A DNA stretch of 64,000 nucleotides, from the NCBI RefSeq assembly GCF_002575655.3, contig NC_053038.3, forward strand, positions 141,376,885 to 141,440,884, written 5' to 3'. Position 1 is the stretch's first letter. Each line of letters opens with the position of its first letter. This document shows, in pieces, positions 44,847 to 54,951 of the stretch. The DNA comes from Aegilops tauschii subsp. strangulata (Eukaryota; Streptophyta; Magnoliopsida; Poales; Poaceae). The translations under genes were made by a program, and so were the position numbers. Below the pieces are notes generated by a model, which did no database searches, was not told where the DNA came from, and saw only the letters and a list, made by a program, of their open reading frames with translations.

Positions 44847-47530
44847 TGTAACATCCCAAATTTTCAAGAGCATCATTGCATATCATGTTTTATTGCATTT
44901 TGACAAATCCTCGATAAATCCTAAGCAACTCAAGGACCCTTGGAGAGAGTTGGGGATTTTCTCGAATTTTCTTTTGATTTTTCAGACGAGGATTTTGATT
45001 TTAATTATTTTCTCTCCGGAAAAATATTTCATTCTTAAAATATACGAGAGGAGAAAATATGACTTCTCCAAAACAATTGAAATACTGGAGGAAAAATGTT
45101 AAAATCATTAGTTGGAATTTATTGGATTTTATTTGCAATTTTTATTGCATTTAAAAAAATTATGCATGTTTTCAAAATGTTTATTTTTGATTTTAAAAAT
45201 GTTCACCCTATTCTAGATTTTCTAACTAGACAGGAAAATTTATTTCATATTTGTCTGATTTTTATTTATTTTTCTACGCATTTTTCTTCGCGGAACTTTA
45301 AAAAAAAAAAGAAACGCCCGCGCCGACTGGGCCAAAGGCCCAGCCGACGGCCCGCGCCGCCCGTCGTCTCCTCGCGCAGCACGCCGCCCGCCGCCGCCGG
45401 AGTCCGGCTCGGACACGCCGCCCGCCGCCGCCTTTGCCCCTCCTCCAAGCACCCCCCTCCCCCTCTTATATACCCCCCCTCGCCTCTTCCCTCTCACCGC
45501 CGCCGCACCCGCCGCCGCACCCCGCCGCCCGCACCTGCGCCGCCGCCGCCTTGCGCCGCCGCACCCCGCTGCCCCCGAGCCCGAGCCCCGCTGCCTCGCC
45601 GGAGCTAGCCGGAGCCCCGCCGGAGCTCTACCCCGACGAGGTAGATCTCGCCCCGTTGACCGGTTTTTTTTTAAAAAAAACCCTTCGTTTTAAAAAAAAC
45701 CCTAGATCGGTTTTTTTTTTGGTTTTCTTATTTTACGAGCGTTCACCGAACCGTTCGTTTTAACGAACGCGTTCATCGGTTTTTCTCTGTTAACGAACGT
45801 CCGTTATTTAACCGTTCGTCCGTTTTTCTTTTTCGGCGGATTATCTCGTTATTTTCTCAGATTTGATTTCTGATCGAATCTTCGTTTCTGTTTAACTTCT
45901 CGCTCGTTTATCGGAATCAGGTGATTCAAGCGCCTAGAGTTTCGTCTCGAAATTCTCTTTCCGTTTAACCTACTCAAAGAGGTTTTTGCTACAGTAAAAT
46001 TTGACCTAGATACAGATTAGCAAACGAAGTTTCTTTCTTCCGCCGTTTGACTTTCGTTGTTTCTCTCGAGTTGATTCATTTTGCAAACCGGAGTTCTTAA
46101 GTTGAACTTTCTGGTTGGATCTTTCATTCGAGTTTTACCTGTGCATTAGTTGAGTACTGATTGTATGCTTGTTTGTTTGCGATAGAGTACCCCGAGTGTG
46201 CCGCTTGTTACTTCGAATCGCTAGGTTTTGCGGATCATCAGCAAGGCAAGTAACACTTTGATCATACCCCGTTCATACCCAGTTTTATTGCATTAGATCT
46301 ATTTCCTCAAACACATTGCATGATTAGGATCTAATAAACTGTGGGTATTGGGAAGTAGTTGAGGTAGTACCTATTACCTGTTTCTCTATCAAACCCTTGG
46401 GAGTTACTTCTACGTTGCTTTTATTATTGCCATGCTATGCTCGTAGACGTGGATTGGGTTTGAGTGAAATTCATGACAGATGTGAGATTGTTAATTAATG
46501 GTTTACTTAAGGTGGCAACTTAAACTCACATCTGGGTGGATTGAGGTACCTGGGTATTCCAGGATTGCCTGTTTTTCTTTTGGACCGCCACCCAGGTTCA
46601 AAGGGATCATGAGATTTTTTTCATGCTAGAAACTTCCGTGTGCAGCCGCAAGCTATTATGGGCTCTAGCATAGTTGACTAAGTTGTGTGAACTCTTACAG
46701 TGGTAGACTAGCAGATGTAGGGGAAAGTAGGTGTAACGGTCTACCCATACGTAAGGTGCAAACACTTCTGAAAGATTGTGTCTTGGTCATCCGTTACTCA
46801 AACACCATGTAGTGCGAGTAATCCAACGGAGGAGATCAAGTCTTGTGGGAAAAGTGCACAAACCTCTGCAGAGTGTACAAACTGATCATGATTAGCCGTG
46901 TCCCCGGTTATGGACAACTTGAGTATCTAGTACTTGGATTATCATGTGAATCTCAACACTATGTTACTTCTAATTAATTTTGTTGGGTTATTAATTTCTT
47001 TTTAATTGGGATTGAGATGCTGTCAACCATCTCAATGTTTCACAACCACCATGATAGTTAAATAAAATTTATTCCTTTGAGGTAGGATAAAATTGGCTTT
47101 TCGCAAAACTGTAACCATAGAGCTTTCCACCAGCCACATATGCATGTAGTATAGCATTATTATTGTTCATTGCTCTCTATGTGCTACATTGCCAGCATAT
47201 TCCATGTGCTAACCCGTTTTCGGGCTGCAACGTTTCATGTTGCAGACTTTTCAGACGACGAGTAAGGTGCCTTAGGTCGTGGTCTTATACTCAGTGATGC
47301 CGCTGGAGTTGATGGACTCACTTATCTTCCAAGTCTTCCGCTGTTATCGTTATTAGATGGCCTTAAGCCATGTTTATTATACTTAGTCTCTATGGAGATA
47401 TCCGATGTAATAAGTGTGTGATTGCTACTCTGTTATAAATCCTCCATTTGTACTGTGCGTGTCAGCATTACTGATCCAGGGATGACACTGGTGCACAGCA
47501 GCACAGGCCATTTGAGGTCTGGTCGCTACA
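44847..47530 (+). repeat. 5' LTR of chromodomain gypsy
   Basis: It is 2,684 bp long, starting TGTAACATCCCAAATTTTC and ending TCTGGTCGCTACA. The TATA box CTTATATACCCC is near 45,465-45,475, at the end of a GC-rich block. A conserved block at 46,245-46,745 is shared with the palindrome LTRs at the left of the window. Confidence 0.93.
45466..45472 (+). promoter_or_regulatory. TATA box of chromodomain gypsy LTR
   Basis: TATATA occurs within CCTCTTATATACCCC and is followed by a pyrimidine-rich leader; the same motif is kept in the 3' LTR near 53,603-53,609. Confidence 0.65.
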
Positions 47531-47534
47531 AAGT

Positions 47535-47546
47535 TGGTATCAGAGC
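47535..47546 (+). promoter_or_regulatory. Primer binding site (initiator tRNA-Met)
   Basis: TGGTATCAGAGC begins 4 nt after the LTR end and matches the 3' end of plant initiator tRNA-Met. Confidence 0.95.
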
Positions 47547-47642
47547 ACACGCTGACTATAGGACACGACCACTAAGCTTAAGCCCTAGAAAAACTTCTCT
47601 CTTCTCATTTCTAACTCCTCTCCCCTTTCCACTCTCTTAGGA

Positions 47643-48319
47643 ATGGCGAATGCAAGGAGCAAGTTCATGCAACCCGACGAAGACACGCCATTTGGACGAC
47701 ACCTGAAGGAAGTCACCAAGTACTTGAACATAGGAATACCAAGCGTCACCGGAACCTACAACGCTACATTACCTGAAGAGGAGATCTGGAAGATTCAAGT
47801 TATCATTCCAGGAAGGACGTTTGCGCCAATTACGGAACCCAAAGAATGGTTTTCGAAGCACCAACTTGGAGTTTAGGGAAGAGCATGGCCGCACATATCG
47901 CCATGGGACGCATTGGAGAAGTCTACCACCAGGAGCTTAAGGATACAATTTACCAGATTTGTGGACGTCGAGACGCACAATGGGAGATGATCAAGACCAA
48001 GAAGGATGGATCAATTGCAGCTTTCATCCAGGAGCAGAACCAACATATTCGTCGCCAGGAGAACCAGATGTGCACGGACAAGGAAGAACTAAAGAAGGCA
48101 TTCACGAAGATCAAGGAACTCCAAGAGGAACTCAAGACTACACGCGAAGATTATTTGGAGGAAATCAACGCACTTGTCGGGAAGATTGACGATTTGGAGA
48201 AGAAGATTGGAGCATCCGTGGGAAATCCAGTACCAGAAGCAGAAGTCGACGAATGCACTTGTCCGGATAACTACATCATCATCGACGACACCGACTCAGA
48301 ACCAAGTGAAGACGAATGA
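47643..48319 (+). pseudogene. Extra ORF ahead of gag (orf0-like), one frameshift
   Basis: Two overlapping frames form one protein. 47,643-47,876 begins MANARSKFMQPDEDTPFGRH and ends at PKEWF. A one-base shift in a T-run at about 47,850-47,854 moves the sequence to the frame of 47,846-48,319, which continues EAPTWSLGKSMAAHIAMGRI. Near its C-terminus it has a long coiled coil (about 48,040-48,210: KEELKKAFTKIKELQEELK) and an acidic end (DDTDSEPSEDE). It sits between the primer site and gag with its own start codon. Rice elements such as RIRE3/RIRE8 have been described with an orf0 in this position; homology here is inferred. Its function is unknown. Confidence 0.7.
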
Positions 48320-48573
48320 ATTGATGAAGCTGGAGCAGACATCATGGAGTCTTCAACGGATCAGAATTTTTAGTAGACCACCATACCAGTAGTAGTTTTA
48401 CCTCCATTCAGTACTATAGTTCAAGCACTTTGTAACGCTAGTTAGATCGATTGTTCTGTCTTGTTTGGATTGATTGAGTGATATTGATTGAATTTGCCTC
48501 ATGAGCATATGGGTAGTGTTTTCTCTCTAGACCTCATTCTATTCTTAATTCTCATCTTTTCTAAACCCATCAG

Positions 48574-51150
48574 ATGCCTCCGAGACGCGACACCGGATTT
48601 GTTTTCCCGCCAGAGATCACCCAGTTGATTCAGCAACAGAATGCCCTGATGCAAGTGTTAGTTCAGAACCAAGGCAACAACAACAACAACCCACCGCCAC
48701 CACCACCTGTTGATCACCTAGCCCGTTTCTTAAGGCTAAACCCGCCAGTGTTTTCCAGTAGCACCGAGCCGATTGTTGTAGATGATTGGCTCCGCAAAGT
48801 TGGAAGGGAGTTGACCACTGCAGGATGCACAGATGCGGAAAGAGTGCGTTTTGCCGCACATCAGCTTGATGGACCCGCAGCATCATGGTGGGAGAATTAT
48901 ACAGCCACGCACCCTATTGACACTGTCACATGGGACCAGTTTCAGCAAGCTTTCCGTACAGCTCATGTTTCAGCAGGAGCTATGGCTATGAAGAAGCGTG
49001 AGTTTCGTAACCTACGCCAAGGAGGACGCACCGTAGGCCAGTATGTGGAGGAATTCAGTAAGCTAGCACGTTATGCAGCAGATGACGTTGCTACAGATGC
49101 AGCCAAGCAGGAAAAGTTTCTGGAAGGACTGAATGACGAGCTGAGTATGCAGTTGATGATAGCAACCTTCAACAACTACCAGGAGCTGGTAGATAGAGCT
49201 CTCATGATTGAAGGGAAGCAACAGCAGATTGAAAACCGTAAGAGGAAGTATGGACAAGGGAAGTATAACTCTGGAGCCCAGCAGAAGCCACGTTTTACCC
49301 CGAAGCCAGGAGGACAGTTTCAGCATACCCATGGAGGAGGTAGTTCGCACAACCATAATGGCTCCAAGAATGGTAGTGGGAATGGAGGAAGCAACGGACA
49401 GAACCGCACCAACCCATCTACCCCAGCCAAGAGGGACCTGAGCCAAGTCACTTGTTTTAAGTGCCAGAAGAATGGACATTATGCCAACGAATGTCCCGAA
49501 GCCCAAAATGGAAATGGCAATGGAAGCTCTAGGAAGAAGCCGAACCCGTTCAACAAAGGACATGTGAACCACGTGAGCGTGGAGGAGATTGAAGCTCAGC
49601 CTGATGCAGTAATAGGTAAGTTTTTGGTTAAGTCATTTACTGCAACTGTTCTTTTCGATACTGGTGCATCGCATTCATACATATCAAGGGGATTCGTGAA
49701 TAAGTTTAAGATGTCCACCAAAGTTCTCAGAAACCCTATGTTAGTAACCTCGCCAAGAGCAAAGTATATGGCCACCCAAGGATGTTTTCAGATACCATTG
49801 GCCATTGGTAGGCATGTTTTCCCCTCAGATCTCATTGTTTTGGAATCGCAAGGTTTTGATGTGATTCTGGGAATGGATTGGCTATCGTTGTATGGAGGAA
49901 ACATCGATTGTGCCAGCAAGACGATTTTGCTTACCACCCCAGGAGGAAAACGGATCAAGTATGTATCCAGGCATATGCCGAAGAGGACTCAAGTGAATTC
50001 CTTATCAGGAGTTGTACAGGAGGAAGTACCAGTGGTGAAGGATTATCCGGATGTATTTCCAGAAGAGTTGCCAGGCATGCCACCAGATAGAGACATTGAG
50101 TTCTTGATTGAACTTTTGCCAGGCACCGGGCCAATATCTAAGAGACCGTACAGGATGCCCGCTAAGGATTTGGAGGAAATTAAGAAGCAGATCAAGGAGT
50201 TACTGGATAAAGGCTATATTCGCCCAAGTTCGTCACCTTGGGGATCACCAGTACTTCTAGTGGAGAAGAAAGATGGATCACTAAGGATGGTTGTTGATTA
50301 CCGAGGATTGAATGAAGTGACCATCAAAAACAAGTACCCACTGCCAATGATAAATGATTTGTTTGACCGCCTGAAAGGAGCTAAAGTATTTTCCAAGATC
50401 GATCTACGATCAGGATACCATCAGTTAAAGATTCGAGAGCAGGATATACCTAAGACGGCATTTACCACCAGATATGGATTGTATGAGTATACCGTTATGT
50501 CATGTGGACTGACTAACGCACCTGCCTATTTCATGAACCTGATGAACAAAGTATTTATGGAGTTTTTGGATAAGTTCGTCGTGGTATTCATTGATGATAT
50601 TTTAATCTTTTCCAAGGATGAGGAAGAGCATGAGGAGCATTTGCGATTGGTACTTGAGAAGCTCAGAGAACATCAGTTATATGCCAAGTTCAGCAAATGT
50701 GAGTTTTGGTTGAAGGAAGTTGGATTCCTTGGACATGTTATTTCCGGAGAAGGAATAGCAGTAGACCCTGCCAAGGTTGACACAGTGACAAGTTGGGAAT
50801 CACCCACGACAGTTGGAGAAATCCGGAGTTTTCTTGGACTTGCAGGATACTACCGGAGATTTATCGAGAATTTCTCAAGGATTGCTAAGCCCATGACTGA
50901 GCTATTGAAGAAGGACACCAAATTCAATTGGACTGAGGAATGTGAAGCTAGTTTCCAAGAGTTGAAGAAACGATTGGTTACATCACCAGTGTTGATTCTG
51001 CCAGATCAACGCAACGACTATGAAGTTTATTGCGACGCTTCTCGTCGAGGACTTGGAGCAGTGCTTATGCAGGAAGGAAGAGTTGTTTCGTATGCTTCAC
51101 GACAACTTAAACCCCATGAGAAGAATTATGCTACGCATGATTTGGAATGA
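48574..51150 (+). pseudogene. gag-pol: gag-pol polyprotein, first part (gag, protease, RT, RNase H)
   Basis: This 858-codon frame starts at ATG 48,574 and stops at TGA 51,148-51,150. Order by residue: gag capsid region ([12 protein letters not shown], about 105-116), a basic Gly/Asn-rich linker, CCHC zinc knuckle C294-C297-H302-C307, aspartic protease DTG at 362-364, RT with FIDD at 672-675, and RNase H starting YCDAS near 819. It provides the capsid and replication enzymes of the particle. The next frame (51,157-53,013) is in the same phase, so the TGA is a single nonsense change within RNase H in an otherwise continuous polyprotein of about 1,479 positions. Without readthrough no integrase would be made. 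Confidence 0.93.
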
Positions 51151-53013
51151 GCAGCCGTGGTGCATGCATTGAAGACATGGAGACATTTTCTCATCGGAAA
51201 CCATTGTGAGGTGTACACGGATCACAAGAGTTTGAAGTACATTTTCACGCAGAAGGAGTTAAACCTCAGACAGAGGAGATGGTTGGAGCTCATCAAGGAT
51301 TATGATATGAGATTGCATTATCACCCCGGAAAGGCTAACGTAGTAGCAGACGCGTTGAGCCGCAAGAGTCATATCAGCACCCTCATGACAGGAGAGTTAC
51401 CTCAGGAGTTAGCCGAGGACCTACGCGAGCTATGTTTGGAGATAGTCCCTAGAGGCTATTTAGCGACATTGGAGATTCAGTCTACCTTGATGGAAAGGAT
51501 CAGAGAAGCTCAGAAGTCAGACAAGAAGATTAAAGAGATAAAGGAGAAGATGAGCAAAGGAAAAGCCAAGGGATTTCGTGAGGATGAGCACGACACCTTA
51601 TGGTTCGAAGACCGCATATATGTGCCAAATGATCCGGAGATCAGGAAGTTGATTTTGCAGGAAGCCCATGATTCACCGTACTCGATTCACCCAGGGAATA
51701 CCAAGATGTATTTGGATTTGAAGAACACTTTCTGGTGGACCGGAATGAAGAAGGATATTGCGGAGTATGTAGCAGTTTGTGATGTATGTCAGAGAGTGAA
51801 GGCAGAGCATCAGAAGCCAGCAGGATTGCTGCAACCATTGCCGATACCCGAATGGAAGTGGGATAAAATAGGCATGGATTTTATCACAGGATTACCAAGG
51901 ACTCGTTCAGGCTATGACTCGATATGGGTTGTAGTCGACCGTTTGACGAAAGTGGCTCATTTCATTCCAGTAAAGACCACTTACACCAGTGCTAAGTTGG
52001 CAAAGATATACATGACCAGGATCGTATGTTTGCATGGAGTTCCGAGGACCATTGTATCAGACAGAGGAACCCAATTTACCTCGAAGTTTTGGAAGCAGTT
52101 ACATGAAACATTGGGAACCAGGTTGGAATTTAGTACAGCATTTCACCCACAGACAGATGGACAGACCAAGAGAGTCAACCAGATTTTGGAGGACATGTTG
52201 AGAGCATGTGCACTAGATTATGGATCTAGTTGGGACGACAATTTGCCATATGCGGAGTTTTCATATAACAACAGTTATCAAACCAGTTTGAAGATGGCCC
52301 CTTTCGAAGCTTTGTACGGAAGGAGGTGTAGAACGCCGTTGCTATGGGACGAAGTTGGAGACCGTCAGTTGTTTGGACCAGATTTGATTAAGGAGTCTGA
52401 ACAGAAAGTAAGGTTGATTCGCGATAGGCTCAATGTAGCCCAGTCCAGGCAGAAGAGTTATGCTGATTCTAAACGAAAGGAGACAGTTCACGAAGTCGGA
52501 GACAGAGTGTATCTTCGAGTATCACCCCTTCGAGGATTGAAGCGCTTTGGAGTTAAGGGAAAGTTAGCACCCCGTTTTATCGGACCATACAGAGTGTTGG
52601 AACGTATGGGAGAAGTTGCTTACAAGCTGGAATTGCCCGAAGGATTGTCTGAAGTACACGATGTATTTCATGTTTCGCAGTTGAAGAAGTGCCACGCAGA
52701 GATGGCTGAGATACCACTGAGAGATACTGTGCCACTGGAAGCGATTCAGTTGGAAAGTGATTTGACTTATGAGGAGAAACCAGTTAAGATTCTCGAGTAT
52801 GCCAGCCGAGTTACCCGCAGCAAGGTTATCAAGTTTTGCAAAGTTCAGTGGAGTCACCACACAGAGGATGAGGCCACCTGGAGCGAGAGGAAGATCTACG
52901 GAAAAACCACTCCCACCTGTTTTCTAGCCAACCCGAATCTCGAGGGCGAGATTCATCTTAAGGGGGGTAGGTTTGTAACATCCCAAATTTTCAATTTGGA
53001 ATGTTATACATAG
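51151..53013 (+). pseudogene. gag-pol: pol, second part (RNase H end, integrase, chromodomain)
   Basis: This is the same phase as the first part after the TGA. RNase H continues with [11 protein letters not shown]. The integrase zinc region ([13 protein letters not shown]...CDVCQ) lies near polyprotein residues 1,035-1,075. The catalytic core has Asp 1102 (GMDFITGLP) and Asp 1163 (SDRGTQF). The third catalytic position, 36 residues after Asp 1163, is Lys (codon AAG at 52,168-52,170, in DGQTKRVNQ) where Glu is expected. The C-terminal chromodomain ([18 protein letters not shown]...[13 protein letters not shown], about 1,400-1,440) would target insertion to chromatin. The frame passes through the purine tract and stops at 53,013 inside the 3' LTR. 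Confidence 0.9.
52960..52970 (+). promoter_or_regulatory. Polypurine tract of chromodomain gypsy
   Basis: AAGGGGGGTAG lies 3 nt before the 3' LTR. It is also translated (K-G-G-R) because the pol frame runs through it. Confidence 0.88.
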
Positions 53014-54951
53014 AGCATCATTGCATATCATGTTTTATTGCATTTTGACAAATCCTCGATAAATCCTAAGCAACTCAAGGACCCTCGGACAGAGTTGGAG
53101 ATTTTCTCGAATTTTCTTTTGATTTTTCAGACGAGGATTTTGATTTTAATTATTTTCTCTCCGGAAAAATATTTCATTCTTAAAATATACGAGAGGAGAA
53201 AATATGACTTCTCCAAAACAATTGAAATACTGGAGGAAAAATGTTAAAATCATTATTTGGAATTTATTGGATTTTATTTGCAATTTTTATTGCATTTAAA
53301 AAAATTATGCATGTTTTCAAAATGTTTATTTATGATTTTAAAAATGTTCACCCTATTCTAGATTTTCTAACTAGACGGGGAAAATTTATTTCATATTTTT
53401 CTGATTTTTATTTATTTTTCTACGCATTTTTCTTCGCGGAACTTAAAAAAACGCCCGCGCCGACTGGGCCAAAGGCCCAGCCGACGGCCCGCGCCGCCCG
53501 TCGTCTCCTCGCGCAGCACGCCGCCCGCCGCCGCCGGAGTCCGGCTCGGACACGCCGCCCGCCGCCGCCTTTGCCCCTCCTCCAAGCACCCCCCTCCCCC
53601 TCTTATATACCCCCCCGCCTCTTCCCTCTCACCGCCGCCGCCGCACCCGCCGCCGCACCCCGCCGCCCGCACCCAGTTTTGATCATACCCCGTTCATACC
53701 CAGTTTTATTGCATTAGATCTATTTCCTCAAACACATTGCATGATTAGGATCTAATAAACTGTGGGTATTGGGAAGTAGTTGAGGTAGTACCTATTACCT
53801 GTTTCTCTATCAAACCCTTGGGAGTTACTTCTACGTTGCTTTTATTATTGCCATGCTATGCTCGTAGACGTGGATTGGGTTTGAGTGAAATTCATGACAG
53901 ATGTGAGATTGTTAATTAATGGTTTACTTAAGGTGGCAACTTAAACTCACATCTGGGTGGATTGAGGTACCTGGGTATTCCAGGATTGCCTGTTTTTCTT
54001 TTGGACCGCCACCCAGGTTCAAAGGGATCATGAGATTTTTTTCATGCTAGAAACTTCCGTGTGCAGCCGCAAGCTATTATGGGCTCTAGCATAGTTGACT
54101 AAGTTGTGTGAACTCTTACAGTGGTAGACTAGCAGATGTAGGGGAAAGTAGGTGTAACGGTCTACCCATACGTAAGGTGCAAACACTTCTGAAAGACTGT
54201 GTCTTGGTCATCCGTTACTCAAACACCATGTAGTGCGAGTAATCCAACGGAGGAGATCAAGTCTTGTGGGAAAAGTGCACAAACCTCTGCAGAGTGTACA
54301 AACTGATCATGATTAGCCGTGTCCCCGGTTATGGACAACTTGAGTATCTAGTACTTGGATTATCATGTGAATCTCAACACTATGTTACTTCTAATTAATT
54401 TTGTTGGGTTATTAATTTCTTTTTAATTGGGATTGAGATGCTGTCAACCATCTCAATGTTTCACAACCACCATGATAGTTAAATAAAATTTATTCCTTTG
54501 AGGTAGGATAAAATTGGCTTTTCGCAAAACTGTAACCATAGAGCTTTCCACCAGCCACATATGCATGTAGTATAGCATTATTATTGTTCATTGCTCTCTA
54601 TGTGCTACATTGCCAGCATATTCCATGTGCTGACCCGTTTTCGGGCTGCAACGTTTCATGTTGCAGACTTTTCAGACGACGAGTAAGGTGCCTTAGGTCG
54701 TGGTCTTATACTCAGTGATGCCGCTGGAGTTGATGGACTCACTTATCTTCCAAGTCTTCCGCTGTTATTGTTATTAGAAGGCCTTAAGCCATGTTTATTA
54801 TACTTAGTCTCTATGGAGATATCCGATGTAATAAGTGTGTGATTGCTACTTTGTTATAAATCCTCCATTTGTACTGTGCGTGTCAGCATTACTGATCCAG
54901 GGATGACACTGGTGCACAGCAGCACAGGCCATTTGAGGTCTGGTCGCTACA
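52974..54951 (+). repeat. 3' LTR of chromodomain gypsy, with internal deletion
   Basis: It is 1,978 bp long, starting TGTAACATCCCAAATTTTC and ending GGTCGCTACA. Relative to the 5' LTR it lacks the segment equivalent to about 45,536-46,256, just after the TATA box and leader start. Conversely, it keeps a 20-odd bp piece after the first 19 nt (TTTGGAATGTTATACATA) that the 5' LTR lost. Confidence 0.93.

Larger units (their letters stand above)
44847..54951 (+). mobile_element. Chromodomain (Tekay/Del-type) gypsy element, TTTTG duplication
   Basis: Complete element of 10.1 kb: 5' LTR (44,847-47,530), tRNA-Met primer site, an extra ORF ahead of gag, a gag-pol polyprotein, purine tract and 3' LTR (52,974-54,951). 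TTTTG lies at 44,842-44,846 and again at 54,952-54,956. It is inserted in the integrase gene of the minus-strand copia element, and reading across the target site restores that frame. The LTRs differ by few substitutions plus one ~720 bp deletion. It is the youngest-looking element of the window. Confidence 0.95.

Noticed and set aside
45096..45763. Frames over the GC-rich part of the chromodomain gypsy LTR
   Set aside because: Low-complexity Pro/Ala/Arg translation, present also in the 3' LTR; no coding evidence.
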